64,000 bases of DNA from Epiperipatus broadwayi (lineage: Eukaryota; Onychophora; Udeonychophora; Euonychophora; Peripatidae): the NCBI GenBank assembly GCA_028023455.1, contig JAQFVV010006353.1, forward strand, positions 310,001 to 374,000, in the 5' to 3' direction. A model generated the notes under the pieces. That model ran no database searches and had not been told where the DNA came from. It was given only the letters and a program-made list of their open reading frames with translations. The position numbers were made by a program, and so were the translations under genes. Every line of letters starts with the position of its first letter. Positions within the stretch are counted from its first letter, which is position 1. Shown here in pieces: positions 23,700 through 36,799 of this stretch.

Positions 23700-26600
23700 G
23701 GCCTGAATATTTAATCTAAACACACTATTTTAAATATTTTTTAGTAAGACTGTTTTAAGTAACTGCATCTACAGTTCATCTTTTTAGGATATAGATAACA
23801 AAGCAACAATCTTTATTTGACGGCAGTATTTATATCATTTGTAGATTATGTTATTTTAAACGTAAGTAATCAATGAATAAAAAATAGTTATGATACATAA
23901 ATTATTAAATTCTAGCAATTGGCTTTCATCAATAAGAACCTTATTTTGTACAATAGTCTTTCAAAAATAATCTTTTACTTTTATCGTCCCATCCAAGCAA
24001 AACCGTTCTGTTCTCACCAATAGAAGCTAACAGCTAGAAACTTGACTGAGATTTTTTTGGTACTACTATCTGGTATCTTGAGTACTCATACTTTTAAAAT
24101 AGAACACTGGATTGGATTAATGTGAATTCTTCTATCAAATGCATATTTATGCGTTATGCCAAGAAGTGATATGTTAGTTTGGAATACACTCATTTGTCTA
24201 AAAGCCAAATGTGCCGGAAGTTATTAGCTCATATTTAAAGTTATTGAAATATACCGTTACTAACCTAGAATTAAACATACACATCGCAATACAGACAACT
24301 GCTTGAATTCAAAACAACCGTAAGAGTGAACATTTAAAAATTACCTATATTACTTTGAATTTTTATTAGGAATAAAAGTTTATTGATGAGTGTGAAACAG
24401 TGGGTTGTCTCATGAAATTAGACTTGTGTAATGTCTGGCATTACCATAATTGCATCAGCTGTTTAGATTAATCATATTACATGTGACCTTGATCAGAATA
24501 ATGTGACCATGACTGTCAGACGCAGGTTAAATGTAATTTGCAGAAATCTTATACTATTTTGATATATACTGAGATTCAACCTGTGGTTCTCATTCTAAAA
24601 GAAAGAGGAAGCAAACTAAAATAATCTTCAAAACATATAAAAAGATTTTCTTAAAGTATACTGCCAAAATTACTATTACCTTCAGCAACATCAGTACATA
24701 TTAGGACTTCACAGAATCAGATTTGCATTCTTATTTTCAATTGTTGTGGAATTATGGGTGCTTTTTATTCATATCTTATTGGAGTTGTAATCTCAATTGG
24801 ATTCCCAGCACCGAATAAGTCTTAGTATTCATAAAGCCGTTGTTTATAATATTTGACTGAGTGCCTAATCTATGTAAATAAAGCAAAGGATATATATATA
24901 TTTAAATAAATGTTACCAGAAACTAATCATTTTTTTTATTATCTTTCGATGACATCTTAATATTATAACTTTGTCCAGTCATCGCAAATTTAGATCACAT
25001 GAGCAATGTAGTAACTTTCAAGTGTAATTTTTAAACTTATTGCATTATTTCTTTGTTTAATTCTTTTTGAACTAACTTATTATCTTTAAAATATTAATTC
25101 TCGATATAAATAATTGTTAGGAATTAAAAAAAAAATCTTATGCTTTTCTATGAGGGTAAGGTATGAAAGGAAGCCTTCATTCTCTGGTATTCTATTTAAA
25201 GCATGTTTTATTTTTTACATTGTTTTAATCAATTTTATCTAATATATCTCTAAAAATTATATGTGCAGATGTTACATATAAAGACTAATACAACAAACAT
25301 TTTAATACATAAATCTAGTAATGTAGGTAGGTAAAAATATTAATTTAATAGTCAATCAATTAGATTTCCAAATTGCTTTTGATTTGGATGAAGGAAATTA
25401 TTCGCTAAATTACGGACTTAATTAATTATATTTTAAGTAAGAATATTTTAGAAATCTCACATGATTTCCATTTTTTATGCTTATACAATCTGTTTACACA
25501 GAGGCTAAACTCTCCTTATGTAGCACCATTCAGTCCAAGCCAGAGTAATCAATGGATGCCTGACTGATGGAAGCCGCAAGTTAGAAACTAGTCTGGGGGT
25601 ATTGAATGAGTAGGCACTAGATGGAGTTTTATGCATAAACCTTGGATCCATTGATTACTCTGGCTTGCACTAAGTAGCGCTACTGTATGGACATTTTAGA
25701 AATGGCTTTTTGTGGCCAGTCGAATAATTTCCCACTTTCATTGTTTTTGATATTTATATTAATAATATAAATTAAGAAGTATACGCTTTGTGAATGATAT
25801 AATTCATCTAAGAGAAATTCATAAATTGTCACTTTTGGAAGTCATAATACTGTTTCACAACATAAAGGGTTCCACAATTGTTTTAGATATAGTATCTAAC
25901 TAACTTCCATCTTCAATTACTACTACTACTATTTATGTCTTGTATATTTTCTAGCAGATCTTTAATGATAACCTTGTACAGACATCCTGCAAAAAATTTT
26001 CAATGAACTTTATCAGTTTTTTTTATGCACAAAAAGTACATCTTTACCAAGATCAAAATTACTAGTACTATAATTAGAAATATTGTTATATATTATAGCC
26101 TGGTAGCTATTCACAAATCTATTTAGGAATATAATTGTGTCAAAGGTTTGAGGACCTTAGAATTTTTTTTCAATCTGGGTATAACACTTTGAAACCTTAT
26201 TTTTGTTGGTATAGTGCTAATATTTTTCTACAATTCTCTAATAACTAATTGTTTGACAGCCATTGCACCTACTAAGATGATAAAATGTTAATTTTCTAAA
26301 TTAACATAGTTTAACTTCTCCCTGCAGGCATTTTTTATTTGTATATTTTTTTGTATTCTTCAAAGTTTGGTAATGGATTAAATTAAGAACTTTTAGGTTA
26401 ATAAAAACTAATACTCTATACGAAAACTTGAAGGGTAAAATAAATTTTATGTTAATTAACTGTTAATATGACAGTGGTTATTTTCAAATGCAGCATAAGG
26501 TAGTATAGTATATAATTTATAAAATGAATATTGTTCATACGGACAACTTGCTTTTGTTTAGTATTTTGTTAATTATTTTTAAAAACTTATACTGAAACGT

Positions 26601-27378
26601 CAAAAAAAAAAAAAAAGAAAGAGCAGTATATTTAACCCTTCATCGTTTTTTTAAAATTCATAAATGGGAAGATGAAATAGATTAGAAAAATAAGAAAAGA
26701 TCGTATTAACAACTACAAAGTAGATTCCTGACTAGATTTGACTAGAATTTGAAAATAAAAATGACTTCGTTGAAGTTAAATTTCTTTTTTGACATTATAA
26801 AATTATTTCATTTAGTCGAGGAGTTAAAGGTAAAAGAAAATGGAAAATGACCATAAACAAGGAAAGACTAACAATTAGGGCATTTGGGAACATTTTGGGA
26901 GTAGCTTTGAAGATCTGTCATTCAACAGATTTTTCAATTACAATTATATGGACATCTGGAATTGACATTGGTATGATAGCATTTAATTTAGTCTTTAAGA
27001 AATATTAATCTATTAAATAGAGAGCTTATAAATAATTAATTGACCAATTAAAGAGCTTTTTTTTTTTAAAAAAAAAAAAACTTTCATATATGAGTTATGT
27101 TTTAAGATTAAAATCATGGAACAAACAAGTTCAAATACATTAATAAGATGATCTTTTATCTAACAAAATAGATTGGCATCGATTTAATAAAAGATGGACA
27201 TTATTGCAAGTGCATTTAAATGATTCTTTGGGAATCTTGCTTGTGAATTATCTTATTAAGGTATTCAGACTCGCTTGTTCAGTGAATAGCTTAGCAATAT
27301 TTGATAAACCGTAAAGTGATTTACATACTCATTAAAGTCATTGAAACTATTTTTATACATAATACTTTTTATTTTCAG
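23700..27378. other. AT-rich sequence upstream of the first visible MYLIP exon
   Basis: Except for the F1 copy at 25501-25695 no feature is supported. If the missing first coding exon lies in this window, this stretch would be intron 1; no frame like the family's N-terminus was seen. Confidence 0.5.
25501..25695. mobile_element. F1 foldback element with a deleted centre
   Basis: Left words GAGGCTAAACTCTCC and GCCAGAGTAATCAATGGATG are followed after a short join by right words CTAGTCTGGGGGTATTG, GTAGGCACTAGATGG, CATTGATTACTCTGGCTTGC and CTACTGTATGG. The outer termini are absent. Confidence 0.8.
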
Positions 27379-27569
27379 GTTTGTCAAAAATTAGGTATCG
27401 TAGAAGTGGACTATTTCGGTCTCCAGTACAAAGGAGGTAGAGGTGAACTGCTGTGGGTAAATTTACGAAACAAACTACAACATGAAGATTTTGGAAATCC
27501 TCCCCATCGCCTTAGGCTCCGTGTCAAATTTTATGTACCACCACATGTTTTGTTGCAGGAAACAACAAG
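27379..27569 (+). CDS. MYLIP: MYLIP-like E3 ubiquitin ligase, coding exon 2 (FERM F1 lobe)
   Basis: This exon encodes residues 1-63 of the visible protein (plus two bases of codon 64), beginning [17 protein letters not shown] and ending LLQETT. It matches the ubiquitin-like F1 lobe of the FERM domain in MYLIP/IDOL, where the human protein has [30 protein letters not shown] acceptor precedes it and a GT donor follows at 27570; it starts in phase 0 and ends in phase 2. The FERM domain of MYLIP recognises cytoplasmic tails of lipoprotein receptors (LDLR family) in vertebrates and gives membrane association. The preceding coding exon, which should hold the initiator Met and about 25-30 residues, was not found. 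The open frame continues upstream of the acceptor but loses similarity there, so that part is intron. Identity is sure; orthology to MYLIP versus insect Dnr1 is the same family question. Confidence 0.95.
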
Positions 27570-27959
27570 GTATTTTGTCTCAGTTATTCTGATCATTTAA
27601 ACACCCGTTCTTACTATTTTTAAGTCCATCATAATATTACTTATTTGTCTTGATTTTTTTAAAAAAAATTTTATGAAATAATTTTATTTGAAATATCTCA
27701 CATTGCCAGATTTTTTTTAAAAAAATGATGTAATAAAGAAATATTTGTATCACTGTAACATTTTAAAAATTAAAAATGCTCGATTAGTTTGCCTATAAAG
27801 CAGTGCTGAGCAGTGGTCTAGAAATAAAGCTTCTCGGATTGAATACCAGCTTGGTCTATTAAGAACGGACCTTTTGTAGTTATTTTGTACATCACTTCTC
27901 CAACTAAGAAACAATAGTGTGCTAAATAAATTTTAAAAGCTACTATTTTGTATTTTAAT

Positions 27960-28450
27960 CAAACACTTGGAGAATAATTATATGTTAGATTATTTCCATT
28001 ACCTAATTTATTAATTGTTAAATGTTTTTAAAAAAATTCAAACTGTATTTGAACTTTTCAAATACATTCACCTGTTAGTCATAACATATATATTAGCATA
28101 CAGCACAATGCTTCAAGCAGTATTATTTTTCTTTTGTTTTCAAGTGGTAATGGCTTGACAAGTGATAGTACCGGCATGGGAATCGAACCTGGGACCTTTA
28201 GGTTCATGAATATTGAATTTAAATTTTGTCAAAGACAACAATCAGTCAAAATTTCATATATTTACCTGTGAGGGTATTCCTGATTTCGCCACCTTTTTTG
28301 TAAAGGTAAAGTTAATGACTGGAGTCCATACAATATGAATTATCATACTAGATTGACTATATGGGCTTGTTTGCCTAGTTGGCTCATACATGAATGTTCA
28401 ATTTCATGCTAGTCCTGCCATTGGTCAGACCAATGACACCTGAAGAGGAG
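27960..28450 (-). repeat. Dispersed repeat D, copy 2, with a strong Pol III B-box
   Basis: It aligns with 7620-8030 over most of its length. On the minus strand a tRNA-like segment carries a canonical B-box GGTTCGATTCCC at about 28187-28176. A second, weaker tRNA-like word (GCCTAGTTGGCTCATAC) lies on the plus strand near 28372. It is in intron 2 of the MYLIP-like gene. Confidence 0.6.
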
Positions 28451-31010
28451 AGGAAAATAACATCACCCCAAATTTACACTATTACTAACAATTGAATGTA
28501 TTTGAAAATTTTTGTAAAAACATTTCACTATTAATTTTTTAAACCTGGAAATAATACAACTAAAATACCATCATCACAAACTTTCAAACAAACACTAAAT
28601 TCTTAGGTTGTTTTAATACTGTCTACTTTAAAACTTCTCTCGGACTTTGAAACGCCAATAGGGCAACCTTTCAAAAAAAAAAAAAAGGATCCAGAATTAA
28701 GTAATGATGTTTAAGCATTTAAAGATGCCGTATATTTTGATTTAATCCTTGTCTTTTTGAAATTCAATGTTTTCCTAAACATACTAATAATAGTGTGATT
28801 CACAAATGTTATTAGATTTAATGATAAGTTGGTGGAAACATATTCAAATCCAAAATATAGAAAAGTAACATTAACAAACTAATAATTTTTTAGTGAAAAT
28901 TTTAAAATTGTACAGATCCTGCAGGCAGGGTTGAAGCGGTTATTTTAAAACCAGGTAGAGCGATAACATTTGTACTAATTAATTTAACGACCAAAGTAAA
29001 ATCTGTAAGAAAAACTTATCTGGGTGACTGTTTAGATTTTTTTCTTAGGTAATTTATGCTAAACAGATTGATCCTTTATTGGGTTGTTACGCTGCCTGTA
29101 ATTCACAATTTTCAGCAATTAAACAAATGTGATTGCCAGAGTGATAAAAACTTTTGAAGAAAAGCCAGTCTTTTAAAATTTTATGCAACTGCTGTTATGC
29201 TTTTTTAAAGAGACCTCTTGCGACAACGTTGGCGAAGCTCTCGGAAAGCAGGAAAACAGTTTTTAAGAAAGTGAATAGTAAGGAGAACATCTGTGTCTTC
29301 CAAATTCATCTTTCGATGAATTGACAGAACCATCAGTTAAATATTTTTTTGTCTTGTCATTATTAAATTTATATAATGTTATCGTTTGAAAGCAATTCAC
29401 TGGAAGAAAGTGTACTCTTATTTATTCCGACTTAAAGAGAACTAAATAATCCTTTGTGAATCCGTACGTGTTTTTTAGGCATTAGAATGACATCTGAATG
29501 TGGTAAAAATTATTTTCTGCAGTTATTTAAATGTAGAAAGGTAACAAAAAAATAACTGTTAAAATGGCACAATCTTTGCATTGCAATTTCCATAATACAC
29601 TTCTCACAATATTTTACTGATGGACAGTTGTGACAACTAGCAGTGTTATTCGGAAATTTAAAAAATCTTACACCGACTTTTTTCAAACTAGAGAGTAATG
29701 ATTTTCAATCAAAACTGGTTATCAAAACATTAATGACGTTATGTGTGCTGAGATCACATGTGAAACCTTTTTTAAATCTTTGGTGATCTAAGAAATATAT
29801 CAATAGAATAGTAATTATACATATATATATATTTTGTTATAAAAAGCAAACTAAGATACTTGTACCTTAAGGTACTTGTACCTTGATTCTGATTTTCTTG
29901 ACCTCATATGTGTTTATTCCAATTCCAATAAACCAGTTTCAAGAAATATCGATTTTAAGGATCTGGTAAATCTTAGAATATTCAAAAAATATGTTAGAGT
30001 TTTAGACAAACATGGTCAAAAATTGGATATAAAGTGGCAGTGAATAAAATATGAACATAATTGAGTTTAAAAGTTAAGCATTAAGAAAGTGTATATCATT
30101 TGTGATTTCGACTATTGAAGAGTAACGGAATTTTCCCTAAAACAAATTATTTAAATTAAAATACAGTAATATAATCAAAATTGATGGGCAAGTATATAAC
30201 AAATAACAGCATATAACTTTTTAAAATAATACTAAATGAATTTTAATAAAAATATGTAAAAATAGAACGAAGTCAAATACCTTTTCAAAAACTATTTGGT
30301 GATCTATGGGATAGTTGTGAATTTAGTAATATTTTCAAAATAATTTAAACTTTATAGTACTATGATTTGATAATAGAGGGCATATGTGTATAGACAGTTT
30401 TTTTTTTTGTGTGTGGTTTGTTTAATTTGTTACAAAGTAACAATGGTTAATATAGTTTTTAACATTTTATCTTTTTTTTTTTTTAAATCTAAACAACAAT
30501 ACTAACAGCATATAAAAAAGGAAATTCTCTAAATTTTCTTTCTGAAAAACATTCTGATAATTAAAAATAAATAATTATTATGAATTTAAAAATAATTGAA
30601 AAGCCAGGAAAAAGTATGTCCATTCAGCATTATAAAAATAAATATTTAATTATTTGATTTTATATCTTGTATAGACATTTCAACATATATATTGATATGT
30701 AAGTATAGTTTAGCTTAGTTGTGAAATAATGGTATCTAGAGTTAAAAGACTCTTAGTCCATAACTTTTAGTGGTCAGATGTCACGCATTCGGAGGTGTTA
30801 TTGGTTTTACCTCTAAGCTGTCTGCAGTTCCATCTATGATTTAACATAGTGTTATATAGAGATAATTTTAATTATTTACCACAAAAATTTTAAAGTGCTC
30901 ACATATTTGGATCATGAGTTTTGTATTTTAACCCACAAAGAAACAACACACTAATATTATATTTTCATTTTAAATTGGGCAAAGCTGTTAGTGTAATGTT
31001 TGAACACAAG

Positions 31011-31203
31011 AGGCAAAACTCCCCATACAATAGCGCCACCCAGTGCAAGCCAGAGTAATCGATGGATGCTGGAAGGTTTGTGCATAAAATCCCTATCTAG
31101 TGCCTACTCGTCCAATATTCCCAGACAAGTTTCTAGCTGGTGGCCTTCATCAGTGAGGAGCTTGGCTTCTGAGAGCCCTGCACCTAGATCTTAGGATCTT
31201 AGA
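31011..31203 (+). mobile_element. F1 foldback element, left arm only
   Basis: AGGCAAAACTCCCCATACAA, GCCAGAGTAATCGATGGATG, AAATCCCTATCTAGTGCC and GCACCTAGATCTTAGGATCT follow in family order. The open frame across it is incidental. Confidence 0.8.
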
Positions 31204-32514
31204 TGAGCATGTGATTTTTAGTGGTGAGATGTTTGAAGTGATTTAAACTGTGTATTGCAGTTAAGCCATGGATTGCAAGAACACTTTTGAACAGTTTACA
31301 AGATTTTGTAATGGTAGGGAGAGTATCAAAGATGATTGATGAAGATATGAAACACACATTTCATGTTATAACTTGTGATCCAGACATAATAGCATCTTAA
31401 AATTTTTGTGGTGAATAAGTAGCACATACTTTGATTTAGAAGTAGCTTGGAGAGAAAAACAATCACCTTTTTCTGGGCCACACTTTGTATATCGAGCTTT
31501 CTCAAAGATAGATGGAGCAATTAAGCAAAAAAATGCTTTGACTGAGTGATATTTGTCATCATCGTTTGTCATTTATCATCATTATAATATTGCAACACAT
31601 GCTGTTCTAACTTAGACATTTTTTAAAAATAAATGGTCTTCAAAAACCCTTTAATCATTTAGTCATATCAAGTATTCATTTATAAATATCTTATAGAATA
31701 ATAAGTGTTTTTATTAAAGGTACATATGGTTGAGCTTTTTAATTCTAGTTTATTGTAATGACTGTTGAAAATAAAATTCTGTGTTATGCTGCCTTTCAAC
31801 TTAAAGCTTGTAAGTAACGTAAAACTTTAGGCACCAGTTTTTTTACTTCACGTGCGAATACTTGTTATATGATGTAGTATAAATATTCCATAGTTTTCAT
31901 ATGATTAAAAAATATTATAATAATCATCTTCGCTAAGTATTTTTAGTTTTCTTATTCTTTTAAATATGTATAATTTTATTAAACACTGTTTTTCTTTTTA
32001 CATTAATTAAATTGTATTAATTATAGTTTTAGGTTCTACAATCAATGTTTGTTTTATATACGTTTAACTGGTTCATACACTATTTTAGTTTTTTTTTATA
32101 GTAATTATTAAAAATATTTTTTTTATTGTATTATAATTTTTAATATTTTTACGTCCTGTAGGAAGCATGCATTATGTTATTTGAGAGACATGTTTGGTTG
32201 TAATCTTACATGTTTCTCATTATTTAATTAAAGCTTATATATAAACCAGATTTTATTATATAGTATATCTGTAAACTTTATTAAATTTTACTGTAAGAAA
32301 TATATATTATTGAAACTTCAAATAGGGTTTAGATTTTTGCAATCTTTAAGTGGATGCTGAATGATGTATATAATCTGATGTGTGTTTTTTTTTTTCTATT
32401 ATTAAATTAATGCCAACATAACATCTTTTTGTTTTATTTCAGTATATATTTAATTTTTTTTACTTTATTCTCCGGGCCTGGACACTGTGAGTCACATGTC
32501 ATTGGTTATCTCCC

Positions 32515-32592
32515 ATTATTAATCGGTTAAATGGAAATGTATGTTTGTATACCCATATTTCCATTCTTAAATTACCGATTAACAGTATTCAG
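32515..32592. repeat. Short imperfect hairpin
   Basis: TTAATCGGTTAAATGGAAAT on the left pairs with ATTTCCATTCTTAAATTACC and GATTAA on the right, with a few unpaired bases and a small loop. Its size is in the range of a microRNA precursor, but no known mature sequence is recognised. Confidence 0.55.
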
Positions 32593-33119
32593 CCTACTCT
32601 TTGATTTTTAACTTCTTGTTCATTGTCTTTCTATCATTGTTTTTTTTTTTGTCTTTTTGAGTTAGAACAATTGTATCATTTATGAATGGCAGTTAGCAAA
32701 TGATAATATCTGATTTTAGGACTGTATTGCCAATTTAAATGTATAATGGTAAACTAGATTAGTTTTTTGTTGCAGAGGTGGCCATAAAAAGTGCAGTTGA
32801 GATGGCTGGAGAAGTCAAACAAAAGATTAGATATATGATTCCTGGATAATACTTGTGCTATACCAAAATGACCATTCTAACCACCAATGATTTATTATTT
32901 GCTGAAATGTTGTTTTAATTATAAATACATAAATTGATAAACATTATTACATGAATTGTAATTAAATTGTAAGTGCTAAGAATACTACATAAGAAAAACT
33001 TCAGTGTAGACGTATCTTACAACTTAAGCGAAGTGCTTTCGATATCTTAGTTATTTATACAATTCTTTTGTTCACGGACATACCAAAGCACTTTATAGTT
33101 TTATGTCTCCTTTTATCTC

Positions 33120-33960
33120 ATGAATATAAAAGAAAAGAAAAATATAGAGTAGATGATAAACTTTTTGACAGAGATGAAAAGGGAACAATAGACTCTTGAT
33201 ATCAAGATAGATTGGTTGTGGAATTAAAAAAGAGGTACAGGTAGAAGTGGAATTAAAAAAAAAAAAGATATAGATTGAAGAGTTTTTTGCATTCAGGAGA
33301 TAAAATTAGGCAAAAAGAGTATATCCAAAAAGAAAATTTTACAAATAACATTCCAGTAAATGATAGATCGTTTGTGATTAGAATGGTTATTTTGGCGTAG
33401 ATATTAGCAGTAATCATGATAAAGTTTTTAAAAAAAGGAAATAAAAAATGAAAAATAATATAAAAATAATGGTATAATGAGAAAATGGAATTGAAATTCT
33501 GTGATAGGTAAGAGAGATAAAATTGTAGATTGTATACTGAGAATAAAAAAAAAATGAGATAAGTACATAATTGAGAAATATTTTTTTAGAAAAAATGTAC
33601 GGCAATAATGAAGCGAAGTTTTAAAAATGAAAGTAAGAGAATTTACAGATAGAGAACTACAGGTAATATGAAAAAACTTAATTTATATTGTTTGATTGAA
33701 GATAGATTTAAAAACAGAGTTGAGAGTGTATGGGCATATCCTGGAACTGGCACAGATTTTTGTCACAATTTAAAATCAATAAAAAGAAATTTATATTCTC
33801 CTAAGAACTATAACAAAACTGGTATAAAAAAAATGACAATTCATAATAAATATTCAATGATGACTGGAGAATGCATAAAGGAAATAAGGAATATAAACTA
33901 AATAAAGCTGAAATTGTATATTATAATGGTAATTAATATACATAAACTTATAAATAAATA
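33120..33960 (+). other. Purine-skewed AT-rich stretch, unassigned
   Basis: The plus strand is unusually rich in A and G with many short A runs. A 77-codon frame at 33668-33901 encodes a lysine- and asparagine-rich peptide (starting MKKLNLYCLIEDRF) that I do not recognise. It may be a relic of a mobile-element reading frame or simple compositional bias. Confidence 0.3.
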
Positions 33961-34521
33961 TTAGAAACAAAATTCTAAAGGTAATGATAATTTATCAGCT
34001 TCTGCTTTTCATGACCATAATAAATCATGTATATATGGTTTTGATTTCAATGATAATAACGTAAAAATATTACAAACCGAAAGAAATAATAATAAAAGAA
34101 AAATCAAAGAAGCTATGTTAAAATATAAATACAAGCAATACTTAATCAATAGGCAGGCAGCAAACATTAAGATCATGAAATTATGGGAAAGTTGACCTTT
34201 CAACGTATTAGTTGACAAAGACTACAAGGATAGTTGAAAGCGCTCCCAAGTGATGTTTATATTTTTTGTTCTTTTTAACAAATTTTAATTACTGTATTTT
34301 CTAATATTTATTTATAAGTTTATGTATATTATTTTGAAGAAATACAGACATCGATTCATAGTAGTATTATAATGGTAATTAGTATAACTTTTCATCAACT
34401 TTTCCAATTCTTCACTTCATCCCAAGAATGATTATCCAACTTAGTTCCATTAATATGGAAGATAATAAAGAAAAGGCTTGAAATTCATATTGAATCTTTT
34501 TTTTCTTGAAAAGTAGTATAG

Positions 34522-34603
34522 AACTTTTAATCGATTAGAGATGCATATATAAGTTTTGTTATAACTTTTAATCGATTAGAGATGCATATATAAGTTTTGT
34601 GAT
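34522..34603 (+). repeat. 41-bp tandem duplication
   Basis: AACTTTTAATCGATTAGAGA, continuing TGCATATATAAGTTTTGT, occurs at 34522 and again at 34563 with a period of 41 bases and no mismatch in the shared part, so it is recent. Confidence 0.9.
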
Positions 34604-34697
34604 ATCTGTCACATTTTTTCTTTGCGTATCACGATAGTCATAAAAATAAACGGTGCTTTCTTTCTTTTCTCCGACTACTGTTAGACTTTGTTGAATA

Positions 34698-35265
34698 TAT
34701 TTTAAGTTTATTGTTATCATTTATTTTATATATGTTAATAAAAAAAAAATATTTACAAAAATACGATTTTGATATTTTTTATTTTAGCATTACAAACAAC
34801 AGAACCTAATCCTAAAACTAAAACTAACCTTAAAACTAATCCTAAACCTAACCCTAACAACTTTTACTTTTTGTTGTCATTCTATTTGAAGTAAAAAATA
34901 GCGGTAATATCTGTTTCTTTGTAAAAAATTAAAATGTAAAACGAAGACTAAAAAAGTGAAAAATAACGGTAACGCAATAATATCTGTTTCTCTGTAATAA
35001 TTAAAATTTAAAAGGAAGACTACGAAATTTTACTTTTTATTCTGATTATGAGTTTTTAAAGAAGAACAAAAAAAGCCGTAACCCCACTAAAAAAATATCC
35101 GATCAAAAATTGTTTTTTCTAATAAAGCAAAATAAAAAACACGAATCAAATTGTAATTTGTTGATTTTATTTTACATTTATTGTTATCATTTAATTTGTA
35201 TATGTTAATAAAAGATAATATTTAATAAAGACGATTTTTTTATTTTCGCATTACAAAAAACACAT
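34698..35265 (+). repeat. Composite repeat: 100-bp direct repeats around a degenerate CCTAA tract
   Basis: About 100 bases at 34698-34800 (TTTATTGTTATCATTTATTT, ATATGTTAATAAAA, GCATTACAAA) recur at 35168-35265. Between them lie a degenerate CCTAA/CCTAAC tract at 34805-34858 and two copies of a module with AATATCTGTTTCT and GGTAA words (about 34861-34955 and 34957-35040). The element type is unknown. Confidence 0.65.
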
Positions 35266-35293
35266 CAAAATGATTAAAATCACCGGCCTGGGA

Positions 35294-35440
35294 ATGTTCA
35301 TATTTTACAATTTTAGCGTGAAAACGGCGCCATCGAACGGCATCTTTGTCTATAATACTAGCACCATAAAACCAGTTCATGGCCCTCATGGGTTAGCTGA
35401 GAATGCTGCAATATTTATTGCTGAACTAGTAATTATTTGA
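35294..35440 (+). other. Small open frame of 48 codons, unassigned
   Basis: ATG at 35294 to TGA at 35438. Its base composition is less AT-rich than its surroundings, and it encodes a mixed, non-repetitive peptide with KTAPSNGIFVYNTST and KPVHGPHGLAENA. I recognise no family. It directly follows the composite repeat, so it could be part of that element. Confidence 0.25.
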
Positions 35441-36221
35441 ATTAGCATTTAAATATTTCATTTGCTTGAGAGTTGGGTACTGATTTCCTTTTTGTTAATG
35501 ATGTATTTCGTCAGCGATAAATCATGCCTCTTATTTTTATTTTTCTGTCTTCTTGCTCCATACGAACAATATTGACATGGCCAAATTTTTGCTCGTATTC
35601 CCAAAAAACATTTATATTCAGAATTATTTTTTGCTCACTAAAGGATAACGAATTTTACATCTATTGTTTATTTTCTCCAGTCCTTTTGAAAAACAATAAA
35701 TTGGGAGTTAACTGATAAAATTTCTGATTTGTAAAGTACATTTGAAAATAAATCTTTGAGCAAATGTTTATTATATCGTTAAGAAAAGCCGGATCTTTTC
35801 CTTTCCAGTAACTAGCTTCCGTCATCATCATATTGTGGAAATAATAAATATAAGATATCTCATAGTTAAAAACCAAAAAGATTAGCATTAATTGTTAATA
35901 AAGGCTGATTAATATCGTAAATAAGTGAATTGAGATGTAAACTTAATTTCTTTTTTACATTTTTTTACCTGACATAAAGGTAAACCCATGGGTTCTCTAA
36001 ATATAAATCTATATTATATCTCAACTGTGATTAAACTTGTACCATATTACTTATTTTTAGCAATTTAAGGAGTGGAAATAATTTTTAATGTTGATTTTTT
36101 TCTCTGTAGTATTATTATTGCACAGTGAAAAAAATTAAACTAATATTTTATTTTTTTCATTATTTTTTTTTAAAAAACAAAATGTTTATCGAGTAATATG
36201 CGCTTTTTTTTTTCTTTCTAG

Positions 36222-36605
36222 ATATCAGTTTTACTTACAAGTGAAAATAGATATTGAAGAAGGACGATTATTACCAAAGCCCGATCAAACAGCACAGCTT
36301 ATTGCGTTAACTATTCAAGCGGAACATGGAAATTTCAATCCTCAGTCCATGGGGCAATATTTACAGTACAACTGTCATTGGTCTTCGTTCTCACAAACTT
36401 TAGTAAAAGCCATTGCTAAAAAGCACCAAGAGTTGTGGGAAATTGATCCAAACAGAGCCATTTACAAATTTCTGAGTGAAACATCCGGATTAGAAACCTA
36501 CGGCATTGAATTTCATCCGGTTGATAATTCAGAAAGTGCTCTCCAAATTGGAGTCGGACCTAATGGAATATCTTTCCATAGATACGACCTTAGTTTTATA
36601 GAAAG
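36222..36605 (+). CDS. MYLIP: MYLIP-like E3 ubiquitin ligase, coding exon 3 (FERM F2 lobe and start of F3)
   Basis: Residues 64-191. The exon opens with YQFYLQVKIDIEEGRL after a polypyrimidine tract and TTTCTAG acceptor, and ends at a GT donor at 36606 in phase 2, so both junction codons restore arginine. The sequence aligns with the helical F2 lobe of MYLIP (human FFLHIKEALLAGHLL, then the segment with an LxALLAQ-type helix) and runs into F3 with YGIEFHPVDNSES and IGVGPNGISFHRYD, which matches human YGIEWHSVRDSEG and IGVGPEGISICKDD. No stop or frameshift is present. The glycine-rich IGVGP turn is highly conserved in this family. It lies 8.65 kb downstream of exon 2. The base composition is clearly less AT-rich than the flanking intron, as expected of constrained coding DNA. 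Confidence 0.96.
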
Positions 36606-36799
36606 GTAATCGATCATATTTTTTAATAATCAGTCATTATTTTACTATTGATCTTTTTTTAAATGTAATAGTTAAAATGATAGTTGATAAACTGGAATAA
36701 TTAGGAAAGATGAAAGCTTTTTTTTTTCTACTATATTCTTCCAACTAGTCAGTATGGGTTGTTAATCCAATCTGCCTGAGCTAGATGATAGATTTTTTT

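Larger units (their letters stand above)
27570..36221 (+). other. Intron 2 of the MYLIP-like gene
   Basis: The intron starts GTATTT and ends TTTCTAG, splitting an arginine codon. It holds a dispersed repeat with a tRNA-like segment (27960-28450), an F1 foldback arm (31011-31203), a short hairpin (32515-32592), a purine-skewed stretch (33120-33900), a 41-bp duplication (34522-34603) and a repeat block with telomere-like CCTAA units (34698-35265). Between 28500 and 30990 I see only AT-rich sequence with no supported feature. Confidence 0.85.

Noticed and set aside
31326-31572. Overlapping minus-strand frames downstream of an F1 arm
   Set aside because: They are AT-driven, contain no known domain, and are not kept relative to any other part of the window. 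A faint likeness to 56.6 kb was too weak to use.
34805-34858. True telomere or chromosome end
   Set aside because: The CCTAA tract is only about 54 bases, degenerate, and internal to ordinary intronic sequence.
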